From: Pseudomonadales bacterium
GTDB lineage: Bacteria; Pseudomonadota; Gammaproteobacteria; Pseudomonadales; JAHRWD01
DNA: 55,246 nt
NCBI GenBank assembly: GCA_019090315.1
Contig: JAHRWD010000071.1
Coordinates: 1-55,246 of the forward strand
Direction of reading: 5' to 3'
Shown: in pieces, positions 38,409-48,176 of the stretch
Layout of the letters: each line of letters starts with the position of its first letter
How positions within the stretch are numbered: position 1 is the first letter of the stretch
Notes under the pieces: generated by a model
What the model saw: only the letters and a program-made list of their open reading frames with translations
Database searches by the model: none
What the model was told of the DNA's origin: nothing
Translations under genes and position numbers: made by a program

Positions 38409-38921
38409 ATGCGCTTAACGACAAAAGGCCGATACGCCGTATCCTCGATGCTCGATCTTGCTATTAATGGAGGCAGTGGGCCTGTCAGCCTGGCGGCAAT
38501 TTCAAGTCGTCAGGAGATTTCACTCTCCTATCTTGAGCAGCTGTTTTCAAAACTGCGCCGTGCAGATCTTGTGGCCAGCATTCGTGGTCCCGGCGGCGGC
38601 TACCAGTTAAGTAGAGATGGCTCTGAAATTCACGTTGCAGCGGTTATTGATGCGGTGAATGAGTCGATTGACGCAACCCAATGTGGCGGAAAGGGTGGGT
38701 GTCAAAATGGCCATAACTGTTTGACCCATCATCTGTGGTGTGATCTTAGCGATCAAATCCATGGTTTTTTAGCAGGTATTTCACTCGCTGATTTGATCAG
38801 CCAGCGTGAAGTCCAGGAAGTTGCACGACGACAAGCCGAAATGACAGGTGAGTCCAACGAGATCGAAACCCTTCGTTTTGATGAAGGCGCGAGCCCCGCA
38901 GCCCAACTACAGCCGAGATAA
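38409..38921 (+). CDS. iscR: Fe-S cluster assembly transcription factor IscR
   Basis: Rrf2-family regulator that senses iron-sulfur status by carrying a [2Fe-2S] cluster. The winged helix starts [18 protein letters not shown]. The cluster ligands are the three Cys of [13 protein letters not shown] plus a nearby His. Length 170. It is the first gene of the isc operon, under its own operator. Confidence 0.97.
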   Translation: MRLTTKGRYAVSSMLDLAINGGSGPVSLAAISSRQEISLSYLEQLFSKLRRADLVASIRGPGGGYQLSRDGSEIHVAAVIDAVNESIDATQCGGKGGCQNGHNCLTHHLWCDLSDQIHGFLAGISLADLISQREVQEVARRQAEMTGESNEIETLRFDEGASPAAQLQPR

Positions 38922-38958
38922 CATAAGGGTCCAAAGGCTCTTATCTGGAGTAAAAAAC

Positions 38959-40173
38959 ATGCAGTTACCTATCTATTTTGACTATTCAGCCACCACGCCG
39001 GTAGACCCTCGGGTTGCCAAATTGATGGGTGAATGCCTGACGCTGGATGGTCAGTTTGGTAACCCTGCATCACGCTCCCACCGCTTTGGATGGCAGGCCG
39101 ATCAGCTTATTGAAGCTGCTCGCCGACAGGTTTCAGATCTGGTGAATTGTGATCCGCGAGAAATTGTCTGGACCTCCGGTGCAACCGAATCCGATAATCT
39201 GGCTATAAAAGGTGTTGCTCACTTTTACCATAAACGCGGCAAGCACATTATTACATCAAAAATCGAGCACAAAGCTGTGCTTGATAGCTGCCGCCAACTT
39301 GAAGCAGAGGGTTATGAGGTCACCTATCTTGATCCTGAGCCAAACGGCCTGGTTACGCCAGAATCAGTTGCGGATGCGATCCGTGAAGACACGGTGCTGG
39401 TATCGATCATGCACGTAAATAACGAAGTGGGCACTATCAATGATATCGCCGCTATTGGTGAAATAACCCGTGCTAACAAAGTGCTGTTTCATGTTGATGC
39501 AGCCCAAAGTGCCGGCAAAGTCGAGATCGATCTTGAAAAAATGAAGGTCGATCTGATGTCTTTTTCAGCCCATAAGATTTATGGCCCCAAGGGTATCGGT
39601 GCGTTGTTTGTGCGACGTAAACCCCGTGTGCGAATCGAAGCGCAGATGCACGGTGGTGGCCATGAGCGTGGAATGCGTTCAGGTACTTTGGCTACTCATC
39701 AAATTGCGGGTATGGGTGAAGCATTCCGGATTGCTAACGAAGAGATGCAGGCAGACAATACGCACCTTATTGCACTTAGAGACCGCTTCTGGGCTGGTAT
39801 TGAGGATATGGAAGAGGTTTATCTGAATGGTGATGCGGATCAACGGGTTCCCGGGAATATGAACGTCAGCTTCAACTTTGTCGAGGGTGAATCCTTGATG
39901 ATGTCACTGAAGGATCTGGCGGTTTCCTCCGGCTCAGCCTGCACTTCCGCAAGCCTTGAACCCTCCTACGTATTGCGCGCACTGGGGCTGAATGATGAGA
40001 TGGCCCATAGCTCAATCCGCTTTACCATGGGGCGCTTTACCACTGAAGAAGAGATTGATTACGCGATTGGCCAGGTGCGTGAAGCCGTCACTAAATTACG
40101 CGAGCTTTCGCCGCTTTGGGATATGTTTAAAGATGGTATCGATCTCGATAAAGTTGAATGGGCTGCACATTAG
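38959..40173 (+). CDS. iscS: cysteine desulfurase IscS
   Basis: PLP enzyme that removes sulfur from cysteine to feed IscU, tRNA thiolation and cofactors. [13 protein letters not shown] starts the protein. The PLP Lys is in [12 protein letters not shown] (206 by alignment), and the mobile persulfide Cys is in [14 protein letters not shown] (328). I start at 38959 because tctggagt precedes it and 404 residues match E. coli exactly; the longer frame overlaps iscR. The sulfur sink may include the TusA at 29543. Confidence 0.98.
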   Translation: MQLPIYFDYSATTPVDPRVAKLMGECLTLDGQFGNPASRSHRFGWQADQLIEAARRQVSDLVNCDPREIVWTSGATESDNLAIKGVAHFYHKRGKHIITSKIEHKAVLDSCRQLEAEGYEVTYLDPEPNGLVTPESVADAIREDTVLVSIMHVNNEVGTINDIAAIGEITRANKVLFHVDAAQSAGKVEIDLEKMKVDLMSFSAHKIYGPKGIGALFVRRKPRVRIEAQMHGGGHERGMRSGTLATHQIAGMGEAFRIANEEMQADNTHLIALRDRFWAGIEDMEEVYLNGDADQRVPGNMNVSFNFVEGESLMMSLKDLAVSSGSACTSASLEPSYVLRALGLNDEMAHSSIRFTMGRFTTEEEIDYAIGQVREAVTKLRELSPLWDMFKDGIDLDKVEWAAH

Positions 40174-40232
40174 CCTGTTGTTAGAAAAAATGAATTTGAT
40201 AGCTGGGCCTATATTAGGCCGGAGGAGATAGC

Positions 40233-40616
40233 ATGGCTTACAGTGATAAAGTAATCGACCACTACGAAAACCCTAGAAATGTCGGCAAAATGGATGTCGA
40301 GGATAAACATGTAGGTACCGGCATGGTCGGCGCGCCGGCCTGTGGTGATGTAATGCGTCTGCAGATCAAAGTAGATGATCAGGGCATCATTGAAGATGCC
40401 AAGTTCAAAACCTACGGCTGCGGATCGGCTATTGCATCCAGCTCGTTGCTTACCGAATGGGTCAAGGGCAAGTCGCTGGACGAAGCGGCGCAGATCAAAA
40501 ATACCGAAATCGCCGAAGAGCTAGCACTGCCTCCGGTTAAAGTTCACTGTTCAGTATTGGCGGAGGATGCCATTAAAGCAGCGATCAGTGATCTGCGAGA
40601 TAAAAACCAGAACTAA
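40233..40616 (+). CDS. iscU: Fe-S cluster scaffold IscU
   Basis: Scaffold on which [2Fe-2S] clusters are built. The three ligand Cys are in GAPACGDVM, YGCGSAIASSS and VHCSVLAED. The HscA recognition motif LPPVK precedes the last Cys. Length 127. aggagg-type ribosome-binding site directly before the ATG. Confidence 0.98.
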   Translation: MAYSDKVIDHYENPRNVGKMDVEDKHVGTGMVGAPACGDVMRLQIKVDDQGIIEDAKFKTYGCGSAIASSSLLTEWVKGKSLDEAAQIKNTEIAEELALPPVKVHCSVLAEDAIKAAISDLRDKNQN

Positions 40617-40652
40617 TGAGTTCGGTTTGGATATTAACTTTTAACCTTCATA

Positions 40653-40843
40653 GAGGCCTCTGCATAACGTAGCGAGCGCAGGCAAGACAAGGCAAAAATT
40701 AGCGAAAAGGTGGAGTTCCTCTGGTGAGGCCTACTTTTGGTACAGGTGTAAATGAGCAGAGCCTGCCCCGTGAAACGTATTGGGTATTTTGAGCTTATTT
40801 TATAACGCAGTCTTGTCAAGCGCAGTAGTTATGCTGAGGTCTC
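40653..40843. mobile_element. MITE-like element between iscU and iscA
   Basis: 191 bases bounded by imperfect inverted repeats of about 40 bases. The left end reads gaggcctctgcataac and then gcaagacaagg; the right end, reverse-complemented, reads gagacctcagcataac and then gacaagactg. TA flanks both ends (40651-40652, 40844-40845), fitting a TA target duplication. There is no transposase. Similar non-autonomous repeats ending near gagacct are, from memory, common in gammaproteobacterial intergenic DNA; I could not check this. Confidence 0.75.
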
Positions 40844-40862
40844 TAATTAGTAGTAGATAACT

Positions 40863-41186
40863 ATGCATATTTCAGTTACTGAACCCGCCGCACGTCATAT
40901 CGAAAATCAGCTCCAGAAGCGGGGCAGCGGTATGGGTATTCGAGTGGGCGTACGTACTTCGGGCTGTTCTGGCCATGCATACGTACTTGAGTTTGTTGAT
41001 TCGGCTGAATCGGACGATCAGGTTTTTGAAGAGTTTGGTGTCAAGGTGATCATCGATCCGAAAAGCCTGGTGTACCTTGATGGAACCGAGCTCGATTTCG
41101 TGAAGGAAGGTTTGAATGAAGGCTTTCAGTTTAACAATCCCAATGTGAAAGATGAGTGTGGTTGCGGTGAAAGCTTTACCGTTTAG
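40863..41186 (+). CDS. iscA: A-type Fe-S carrier IscA
   Basis: A-type cluster carrier. Its three Cys ligands are in [13 protein letters not shown] (Cys35) and DECGCGESF (Cys99, Cys101). Length 107. No ribosome-binding site is evident upstream: only 19 bases separate the ATG from the inserted element, so translation may be weak or rely on the new context. Confidence 0.96.
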   Translation: MHISVTEPAARHIENQLQKRGSGMGIRVGVRTSGCSGHAYVLEFVDSAESDDQVFEEFGVKVIIDPKSLVYLDGTELDFVKEGLNEGFQFNNPNVKDECGCGESFTV

Positions 41187-41219
41187 TTAAGGCGGCATTT
41201 TTTATCTGCTTCAGCCGTA

Positions 41220-41225
41220 TATAAT
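41220..41225 (+). promoter_or_regulatory. possible internal promoter (-10) before hscB
   Basis: TATAAT lies in the spacer between iscA and hscB, 48 bases before the hscB start, but a good -35 is not visible at the right distance. If used it would let hscBA-fdx be transcribed independently of the upstream inserted element. Confidence 0.25.
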
Positions 41226-41272
41226 TCCCGCCTGTCGGCGTGTTTGCTGACACATAACTCTCAGGTGAAACC

Positions 41273-41803
41273 GTGACTAATTCCGACAACTATTTTGAGC
41301 TATTTGGCCTGGAGCCGGGGTTTGAACTGGACCAGTCTCAATTGCTAAGCCAGTATCGCAATCTGCAAAAAGAGCTTCACCCTGATCGGTTTGTACAGGC
41401 TGATGATCATCAAAAGCTGATCTCCGTACAAAATACAGCACTGGTCAATGAAGCCTATCAAACACTTAAAGTAGATACCTCCCGCGCCGAATACCTGTTG
41501 TTGCAAGCCGGTACAGAGATTCCCCAGGACCGTACAATTCAGGAGCCTGAATTCCTCATCAGCCAAATGGAGCTGAGGGAAAATATGGCTGAGATTGAGG
41601 GTAGTAGTGCACCAGAGGCTCGGCTTGATCAGCTACGATCAGAAGTCGAGCAATCTGGTAGCGACATTAAACAGGAATTTGTTCAGCATTGGCAGAAAGG
41701 TTGTGAAGCGGAGTTGAAGCTAGCGGTTTTATGCGTTCAAAAACTCAAATTTTACGACAAATTATCAGTTGAGCTGGATCACCTTGAAGAACAACTTTTT
41801 TAA
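41273..41803 (+). CDS. hscB: Fe-S co-chaperone HscB
   Basis: J-domain protein that brings IscU to HscA. The HPD motif is in ELHPDRF (residues about 36-42). The C-terminal three-helix domain binds IscU. Length 176. GTG start with aggtga upstream. It is followed by hscA after 48 bases. Confidence 0.95.
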   Translation: MTNSDNYFELFGLEPGFELDQSQLLSQYRNLQKELHPDRFVQADDHQKLISVQNTALVNEAYQTLKVDTSRAEYLLLQAGTEIPQDRTIQEPEFLISQMELRENMAEIEGSSAPEARLDQLRSEVEQSGSDIKQEFVQHWQKGCEAELKLAVLCVQKLKFYDKLSVELDHLEEQLF

Positions 41804-41851
41804 CTGGGATATTTTCGGGTTGGCTAAGGCCAACATGAAACAGTATTTTTA

Positions 41852-43720
41852 ATGGCGCTATTACAAATTTCAGAACCCGGGCAGCCGGTCGAGCATGAAC
41901 ACCGTATTGCGGTGGGTATCGACCTTGGAACGACCCACTCTCTGGTTGCGATTGTGGTTGATGGTGAACCCCGGACGCTGTCGGATTCGGAAGATCGTCC
42001 ACTATTGCCCTCCGTTGTACATGTACTTGCCGAAGGCGGATTTGAAGTGGGTTATCAGGCCCAATCAAAACTGATATCAGATCCTCTGAATACCATCTCT
42101 TCGGTTAAGCGTTTGCTAGGGAAAAATATCGCCGAGCTCCAGGATCAGCCAACACCCTACCAGCTGTCCGCTAGCGAAGGTGGATCTCCACTTATCCGTA
42201 CAGCAGCGGGGGATAAAAGTCCGGTTGAAATATCCGCTGAAATTCTTAGGCAGCTGAATATTCGTGCTGGAAAAAGTTTGGGTGAAAAGGTGGAGGGAGC
42301 AGTCATTACCGTTCCCGCATATTTTGATGATGCCCAGCGTCAGGCCACTAAAGACGCAGCCAAAATAGCGGGCATTCCACTGCTGAGATTGCTCAATGAA
42401 CCCACCGCAGCGGCGGTGGCTTATGGGTTAGATCAGGGTGCCGAGGGGGTGATTGCAGTTTACGATCTTGGTGGTGGTACCTTCGATATTTCGATTTTAA
42501 GCTTGGAAAAGGGCGTATTTCAGGTGCTCTCGACCGGTGGCGATTCGGCGCTCGGCGGTGATGATTTTGATCAGGTGTTGAGCCAGTGGATATTGCAGCA
42601 AAGTGGCTATGATAAGCCCCTTACTCCACAGCAATCCAATACCTTGTTGCAACTTTCCCGCTCCACAAAAGAGCAAATTAGCGAGCAGGCTGAAGTAACA
42701 ATAGAGCTCAGCGTTGAATCCCTGCAGTGGCAAGGAACATTAAATCGGGAACAGTTTGACGGATTGATCGAGCCGCTGATAAAGCGAACCCTGCGGGCAA
42801 CCCGTAAAGCAGTTCGTGATGCGGGCATGACTGCAGAACAAATTCAGGACGTTGTATTGGTAGGTGGCTCAACCCGAGTACCGGCAGTTCGCACAGCAGT
42901 TGAAGAATTTTTCGGACAAAGCCCAAAAGAGGGTATTGATCCTGATCGAGTAGTCGCACTGGGCGCAGCTATTCAGGCGGATACATTAATAGGAAATCGC
43001 TCCGGCGATGAGATGTTGCTGCTGGATGTGAACCCGCTCTCCCTCGGTATTGAAATCATGGGAGGTATGGTTGAAAAGATCGTGCCGCGAAACAGCACTA
43101 TCCCGATCAATCGCGCCCAGGAATTCACCACCTATAAAGATGGCCAAACAGCGATGGCGATTCACGTGCTTCAGGGCGAACGTGAAATGGTAAAGGATTG
43201 CCGCTCGCTGGCACGTTTTGAACTGCGGGGAATCCCGCCGATGACCGCCGGCGCGGCTAAAATACAGGTCAGCTTTAAGGTGGATGCGGATGGCCTGTTA
43301 AGCGTTTTCGCGCGGGAAACCAGTACTTCGGTAGAAAGCTCTGTTGAGGTGAAACCCTCCTACGGTCTTAGTGAAAATGAAATTACCGGTATGCTGCAGG
43401 ATTCCTTTGCCCATGCCGAAGCGGATAAGCAAGCTCGTTCGTTGCGGGAAGTGGAGGTTGAGGCATCAGGATTACTGGATACATTGGATGCGGCCCTGAA
43501 AGTCGATGGCGATACTTTGCTGGATAGCACCGAGCAACAAACAATCGCGGAGGCGGTGGGTGCCCTTAAGCAAGCCTTGAATTCCCGGGATGCTAAAAAA
43601 GTCACTAGCGCAATGGAATTTTTAAATCATCAAAGTGCTGGCTTTGCACAAAAACGGATGGATCACTCTATTCGTGTTGCGCTAGCCGGACGTGACCTTG
43701 ATGAAATCGAGAGCAACTAA
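41852..43720 (+). CDS. hscA: Hsp70-type chaperone HscA
   Basis: Specialised Hsp70 releasing clusters from IscU. The ATPase motifs [25 protein letters not shown] and [13 protein letters not shown] are intact, as is the substrate-domain linker around [13 protein letters not shown]. Length 622 matches HscA, not DnaK. Its stop shares a base with the fdx ATG. Confidence 0.97.
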   Translation: MALLQISEPGQPVEHEHRIAVGIDLGTTHSLVAIVVDGEPRTLSDSEDRPLLPSVVHVLAEGGFEVGYQAQSKLISDPLNTISSVKRLLGKNIAELQDQPTPYQLSASEGGSPLIRTAAGDKSPVEISAEILRQLNIRAGKSLGEKVEGAVITVPAYFDDAQRQATKDAAKIAGIPLLRLLNEPTAAAVAYGLDQGAEGVIAVYDLGGGTFDISILSLEKGVFQVLSTGGDSALGGDDFDQVLSQWILQQSGYDKPLTPQQSNTLLQLSRSTKEQISEQAEVTIELSVESLQWQGTLNREQFDGLIEPLIKRTLRATRKAVRDAGMTAEQIQDVVLVGGSTRVPAVRTAVEEFFGQSPKEGIDPDRVVALGAAIQADTLIGNRSGDEMLLLDVNPLSLGIEIMGGMVEKIVPRNSTIPINRAQEFTTYKDGQTAMAIHVLQGEREMVKDCRSLARFELRGIPPMTAGAAKIQVSFKVDADGLLSVFARETSTSVESSVEVKPSYGLSENEITGMLQDSFAHAEADKQARSLREVEVEASGLLDTLDAALKVDGDTLLDSTEQQTIAEAVGALKQALNSRDAKKVTSAMEFLNHQSAGFAQKRMDHSIRVALAGRDLDEIESN

Positions 43721-44058
43721 TGCCTAAAGTCGTATTTTTACCCCATGAAACACATTGCCCAGAAGGCATGGTGATTGACGTAAACCCCGGTGACAACCTG
43801 ATTGAAGTCGCACTGGAGCAGGGGATTGATATCGAACACGCCTGCGAAATGTCCTGCGCCTGTACCACCTGCCATGTAGTAGTGCGAGAAGGTTTTGATT
43901 CCCTCAATGAAGCCGATGAGCTTGAAGAGGATATGCTCGATAAAGCCTGGGGGCTTGAGCCGGAATCAAGGCTCTCATGCCAGATTGAAGTGGGCGACGA
44001 AGATCTGGTGGTCGAGCTACCTAAATACACTATTAACATCGTTTCTGAATCCCATTAA
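43720..44058 (+). CDS. fdx: [2Fe-2S] ferredoxin of the isc operon
   Basis: Electron donor to IscU assembly. Adrenodoxin-type ligands are CEMSCACTTCHV (C-x5-C-x2-C) with the fourth Cys in SRLSCQI. Length 112. It overlaps the hscA stop by one base and precedes iscX by 14 bases. Confidence 0.97.
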   Translation: MPKVVFLPHETHCPEGMVIDVNPGDNLIEVALEQGIDIEHACEMSCACTTCHVVVREGFDSLNEADELEEDMLDKAWGLEPESRLSCQIEVGDEDLVVELPKYTINIVSESH

Positions 44059-44072
44059 CAGGAGCATGGCCG

Positions 44073-44267
44073 ATGAAATGGGCTGATATTCACGACATCG
44101 CAATTGAGTTATCCGAGCAAAAACCTGACGTTGACCCGATTTCGGTGCGATTTACCGACCTGTGGCAGTGGGTGATGGACCTGGAAGGGTTTGATGATGA
44201 TCGTGATCGCTGTAACGAGAAAATTCTCGAAGCGATTCAGGCTGCCTGGATCGAAGAGCTGGATTAG
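44073..44267 (+). CDS. iscX: Fe-S assembly protein IscX
   Basis: 64-residue acidic protein (MKWADIHDIAIELSE, then DPISVRFTDLWQWV) that binds IscS and iron and tunes cluster assembly. Length and motifs match IscX/YfhJ. It is the last gene of the operon. The bases after it hold no obvious terminator. Confidence 0.95.
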   Translation: MKWADIHDIAIELSEQKPDVDPISVRFTDLWQWVMDLEGFDDDRDRCNEKILEAIQAAWIEELD

Positions 44268-44290
44268 CGGTTTTTAGGTTGGTGGATCGA

Positions 44291-44431
44291 TTAGGTTCGC
44301 TCCCTCTCGGCCCGAAACCAACTCCATTGCGCTTCATGTGTAGTGGTCAAGTGCGACATAAAACCCCAAAGATATTCATCCATTAGCTTCCCAATCACAC
44401 CGCTGCAAAGCTGTTTAGGTTCGATTGGCAT
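44291..44431 (-). CDS. possible small protein between iscX and ndk
   Basis: A 46-codon frame on the minus strand, MPIEPKQLCSGVIG to RAERERT, too short for usual calling. It looks protein-like (several Trp, no low-complexity), but I see no ribosome-binding site and do not recognise it. It could also be a chance frame or the remnant of a larger gene. The surrounding 260 bases otherwise hold only the ndk promoter. Confidence 0.25.
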   Translation of the reverse strand: MPIEPKQLCSGVIGKLMDEYLWGFMSHLTTTHEAQWSWFRAERERT

Positions 44432-44473
44432 TAAAAGCACGTTATAGAAATATTCATACAGTCAAAATCTGCG

Positions 44474-44479
44474 TATAAT
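44474..44479 (+). promoter_or_regulatory. ndk promoter -10 element
   Basis: A perfect TATAAT lies 48 bases before the ndk ATG, in an AT-rich stretch. No clear -35 is seen 16-18 bases upstream. It gives ndk and perhaps rlmN-pilF a start independent of the isc operon. Confidence 0.5.
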
Positions 44480-44527
44480 TGGCCGGTTATTATTTTCGAA
44501 CACCAATCCAATTAGGAGATTTACCGA

Positions 44528-44953
44528 ATGGCTATACAGCGTACCTTTTCAATCGTAAAACCCGATGCAGTTGCAAAAAATGTAATCGGTGAAATTTACA
44601 GCCGTTTTGAGAAGGCGGGACTAACAATCGTCGCATCAAAAATGCTGCATCTTGACGATGAAAAAGCCGGTGGTTTCTACGCCGAGCATAAGGAACGACC
44701 TTTTTACAAAGATCTGGTTGAGTTCATGACATCCGGCCCGGTTATGGTTCAGGTGCTGGAAGGTGAGAATGCGATTGCAGCGAATCGTGATTTGATGGGT
44801 GCAACCAACCCTAAAGAAGCGGATGCCGGTACTATCCGGGCTGATTTCGCCACATCAATCGACGCCAATGCAGTTCATGGTTCTGACTCTGAAACCTCTG
44901 CAGCGCGTGAAATCAGCTATTTCTTCGGCGACGACGAAATCTGCCCACGTTAA
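44528..44953 (+). CDS. ndk: nucleoside diphosphate kinase
   Basis: Transfers phosphate between nucleoside di- and triphosphates through a phospho-His. The catalytic His is in [19 protein letters not shown] and [15 protein letters not shown] are family motifs. Length 141. aggag precedes the ATG. It lies 14 bases before rlmN. Confidence 0.98.
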   Translation: MAIQRTFSIVKPDAVAKNVIGEIYSRFEKAGLTIVASKMLHLDDEKAGGFYAEHKERPFYKDLVEFMTSGPVMVQVLEGENAIAANRDLMGATNPKEADAGTIRADFATSIDANAVHGSDSETSAAREISYFFGDDEICPR

Positions 44954-44967
44954 TCCGGTAGCGTTTA

Positions 44968-46200
44968 ATGCCCAATAGCACCCCAAATAGTCCGATTACC
45001 GATGTAGATGCAGTGAGTTCGCCAGCAATGCTGAACTCACGTGTTAATCTGCTCGGGTTGTCGCAGGCAAAACTTGCGCAGTTTTTCCAGGATCTTGGAG
45101 AAAAATCGTTTCGTGTCCAGCAGGTGATGAAGTGGATTCATCATGAAGGGGTGCAAAGCTTTGACGAGATGACCAATCTCAGTAAAGCGCTGCGTAGCAA
45201 ACTAAATGAGATTGCCGAAGTACGTGAGCCTGAAGTAGCGGTTGAGAAAATATCAAAGGATGGCACCCGCAAGTGGTTAGTGCGGGTTGATAACGGTAGC
45301 TGCGTTGAGACTGTGTTTATCCCCCAGGGCAAACGGGGTACTTTGTGTATTTCATCCCAGGTGGGTTGTGCACTTGATTGCTCCTTCTGCTCAACCGGTA
45401 AACAGGGCTTTTCCGCAAACCTGAGTACTGCTGAAATTGTTGGTCAGGTACGTATGGCTATTCATTCATTGAAAGAGACTGAGCCAGACCGTGAACGTGC
45501 GGTTTCAAATGTTGTCTTTATGGGTATGGGTGAACCGCTGCTGAATTTTGACAACGTAGTGGATGCGGTTTCCCTTATTATGGATGATCTGGGATACGGT
45601 ATTTCCAAGCGTCGCGTTACCCTCAGTACCGCCGGAGTAGTTCCGGCTATTTATGAGCTGGCTAAAGTATCCGATGTATCCCTTGCGGTATCGTTACACG
45701 CACCGACCGATGAGCTACGTAGCGAGCTGGTGCCTATAAACCGCAAATACCCGATTGCACAGTTGATGGAAGCCTGCCAGCACTACCTTGATGGCCTCGG
45801 CGAACATCGTGCAATTACCATTGAATACACGCTTATCGATGGTGTAAATGACCAGCCAGAACATGCTCGACAGCTGGCGGCTTTACTTAAAAATCTGGAA
45901 TGCAAGATCAATCTGATCCCGTTTAATCCGTTTCCAGGCAGCGACTATAAAAAGGTTTCTGATGATAACCTCGAACAATTTCAGCAGATTTTATACAAAA
46001 AAGATTGCCGCATAATGGTCAGAACCACCCGTGGTGAAGATATTGACGCAGCCTGCGGCCAGTTGGTCGGAAAAGTGAATGATCGTACCGGCAGGCATGC
46101 CCGACACCAGCGGCGTCTGGAAGCAAAACAAATACCGATGCTACCGATACAAAATGATGACGTAAATAGTCGGACTAGTAACAGGGAGTTCCGTAGATGA
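44968..46200 (+). CDS. rlmN: dual-specificity rRNA/tRNA adenine-C2 methyltransferase
   Basis: Radical SAM methylase of 23S A2503 and tRNA A37. The cluster motif is [14 protein letters not shown], with the methyl-carrier Cys in [11 protein letters not shown]. The N-terminal helical domain includes [12 protein letters not shown]. Length 410, including a roughly 20-residue extra N terminus. It overlaps pilF by 4 bases. Confidence 0.97.
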   Translation: MPNSTPNSPITDVDAVSSPAMLNSRVNLLGLSQAKLAQFFQDLGEKSFRVQQVMKWIHHEGVQSFDEMTNLSKALRSKLNEIAEVREPEVAVEKISKDGTRKWLVRVDNGSCVETVFIPQGKRGTLCISSQVGCALDCSFCSTGKQGFSANLSTAEIVGQVRMAIHSLKETEPDRERAVSNVVFMGMGEPLLNFDNVVDAVSLIMDDLGYGISKRRVTLSTAGVVPAIYELAKVSDVSLAVSLHAPTDELRSELVPINRKYPIAQLMEACQHYLDGLGEHRAITIEYTLIDGVNDQPEHARQLAALLKNLECKINLIPFNPFPGSDYKKVSDDNLEQFQQILYKKDCRIMVRTTRGEDIDAACGQLVGKVNDRTGRHARHQRRLEAKQIPMLPIQNDDVNSRTSNREFRR

Positions 46201-47012
46201 AGCAAATGATCCAGAGGTTGTTTCGGATGGCGATCAGTGCATCGCTTTTGATGCTATTGAATGGCTGTGTGACAACAGAGGAGAAGATTTTCAATACCGA
46301 CCCCTCTGATGAAAAGGCGTTGCAAACCTATGTGGATCTCGCTCTTGTTTACGCCTCTAACGGTGATTTTGAGCAAGCTAAAAGCCGCCTGAAATTGGCC
46401 AGAGAGATTGATGATAACTCCGCACGTGTCCATGCCGCTACCGGCTATTTGATGCAGCAACAAGGTGATCTGGAACTGGCAGAAGAGAACTATCGGAAAG
46501 CCCTTGAAATTAATCCGGATTTCCAGGCGGCCAGAAATAACTACGGTACTTTTTTGTACGGCGAGCAACGATATCAGGATGCGCATGACCAGTTTAAAAT
46601 GGTGGCGGATGATCAGGCCTATCCCAAGCGCTATTTCGCATATGAAAACCTGGGGTTTTGTGCTGTAAAAATGAACAAAACTGATTTGGCAGAAAGCTAC
46701 TTTAAAAAGGCTTTGCTGCTGAATGTGAATTTATACAGATCCGTGATTGAGCTGGCGGAGATTGAGTATGGCAACAAAAATTACAAGGCTGCTCAGGGGT
46801 ATCTGAATCAGTATGCGGATATTGCGATGCTGAATAAATTTCCTGATACCGCAAAGGTGTTATGGCTCCGGATACGGGTCGCCATCGCGCAGGGTAATCG
46901 GACTGAACAGATGCGCAATGTGGGGCTTCTTAGTCGCCAGTTTCCCGATAGTGATGAATACGAACTGTATTTGCGTTCCCTCGGAAATACTTCCGGAAAG
47001 GTATCCCGATAG
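46197..47012 (+). CDS. pilF: type IV pilus biogenesis lipoprotein PilF
   Basis: Outer-membrane lipoprotein of TPR repeats that helps PilQ secretin assembly. The lipobox LLNGC puts the lipidated Cys at residue 24. Around six TPR-like repeats follow (for example [18 protein letters not shown]). Length 271. In many relatives rodZ lies between this gene and ispG; here the stop touches the ispG GTG. Confidence 0.93.
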   Translation: MKQMIQRLFRMAISASLLMLLNGCVTTEEKIFNTDPSDEKALQTYVDLALVYASNGDFEQAKSRLKLAREIDDNSARVHAATGYLMQQQGDLELAEENYRKALEINPDFQAARNNYGTFLYGEQRYQDAHDQFKMVADDQAYPKRYFAYENLGFCAVKMNKTDLAESYFKKALLLNVNLYRSVIELAEIEYGNKNYKAAQGYLNQYADIAMLNKFPDTAKVLWLRIRVAIAQGNRTEQMRNVGLLSRQFPDSDEYELYLRSLGNTSGKVSR

Positions 47013-48130
47013 TGACAATCCACGCGGAGAATCCCATACAGAGACGTAAAACACGTCAAATTTCTGTTGGGGATGTACTGGTAGGTGGAGATGCGCCTAT
47101 CTCGGTGCAGAGTATGACCAATACTGAAACCTGCGATGTGGATGCGACGGTTGCTCAGGTACGACAGCTAGAACAAGCGGGTATCGATATCGTACGGATC
47201 TCGATACCGACGATGGAGGCAGCAGAAGCCTTCAAAAAAATTCGCCAACAGGTCACCACGGCGCTGGTTGCCGATATCCATTTTGATTATAAAATTGCTC
47301 TGAAAGTAGCGGATTACGGTGTTGATTGCTTACGAATCAACCCTGGAAATATAGGTAAAGAGGAAAAAATCAGACAGGTTGTTGATGCCGCCAAACACAA
47401 TGGCATCCCGATTCGTATCGGTGTGAATGCGGGTTCGTTGGAGCGTGAATTGCAGCGCAAGTATGGAGAGCCAACCCCTGCAGCGTTGGTAGAATCTGCG
47501 TTCCGACATATCGATATTCTTGATCGTATGGATTTTCAGGAGTTCAAGCTAAGCCTGAAAGCGTCCGATGTGTTCATGACCGTTGAAGCCTATCGACAGA
47601 TCGCCTCACAAATTGATCAACCCCTGCATTTGGGTATTACCGAGGCTGGCGGTAGACGTGCGGGTACGGTGAAATCCTCGGTGGGTCTGGGTATGTTATT
47701 GATGGACGGTATCGGCGATACCATACGAGTATCCCTCGCCGCCGATCCGGTTGAAGAGGTTAAGGTCGGGTTTGATATTCTTAAGAGCCTGAAGCTTAGA
47801 GCCAAAGGCATTAATCTGATCGCCTGTCCTAGCTGCTCACGGCAAAATTTTGATGTGATCTCTACCATTAATGAGCTGGAAAACCGCCTTGAGGATATTT
47901 TGACGCCGATTGATGTGGCGGTGATTGGCTGCATCGTCAACGGTCCCGGCGAAGCACGTGAAGCGGAGATCGGCCTGACTGGAGCAAGCCCCAGCAACAT
48001 GATGTTTATCGATGGAAAGCCTGATCATAAGGTCAACAACGATAACCTGGTGGATGAGATGGAACACGAAATTCGTAAACGTGTTGCTGAAAAACAGGCG
48101 CTAGAACAGAATATTATTGCTAAATCCTGA
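47012..48130 (+). CDS. ispG: 4-hydroxy-3-methylbut-2-enyl diphosphate synthase
   Basis: [4Fe-4S] enzyme of the penultimate MEP step. Cluster ligands are in ACPSCSRQ and [10 protein letters not shown]. The N-terminal TIM barrel holds [11 protein letters not shown] and [11 protein letters not shown] start overlapping the pilF stop. Length 372. It depends on the upstream Isc machinery. Confidence 0.97.
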   Translation: MTIHAENPIQRRKTRQISVGDVLVGGDAPISVQSMTNTETCDVDATVAQVRQLEQAGIDIVRISIPTMEAAEAFKKIRQQVTTALVADIHFDYKIALKVADYGVDCLRINPGNIGKEEKIRQVVDAAKHNGIPIRIGVNAGSLERELQRKYGEPTPAALVESAFRHIDILDRMDFQEFKLSLKASDVFMTVEAYRQIASQIDQPLHLGITEAGGRRAGTVKSSVGLGMLLMDGIGDTIRVSLAADPVEEVKVGFDILKSLKLRAKGINLIACPSCSRQNFDVISTINELENRLEDILTPIDVAVIGCIVNGPGEAREAEIGLTGASPSNMMFIDGKPDHKVNNDNLVDEMEHEIRKRVAEKQALEQNIIAKS

Positions 48131-48176
48131 GGGTTAACACCGATGGAAACACATATAGCCGTATGAGGAGTTTGGA

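Noticed and set aside
38848..38958. Longer iscS frame overlapping iscR
   Set aside because: ATG 38959 has a good ribosome-binding site and gives the exact family length.
40206..40220. Short hairpin ggcct/aggcc before iscU
   Set aside because: Five base pairs next to the ribosome-binding site; too small to assign a regulatory role.
40634..40819. 61-codon minus-strand frame inside the iscU-iscA spacer
   Set aside because: It lies within the repeat element and is explained by it; no coding features.
44330..44370. Sequence resembling the end of an IS3-type element (tagtggtcaag)
   Set aside because: Only about a dozen bases match from memory, no partner end or transposase fragment is present.
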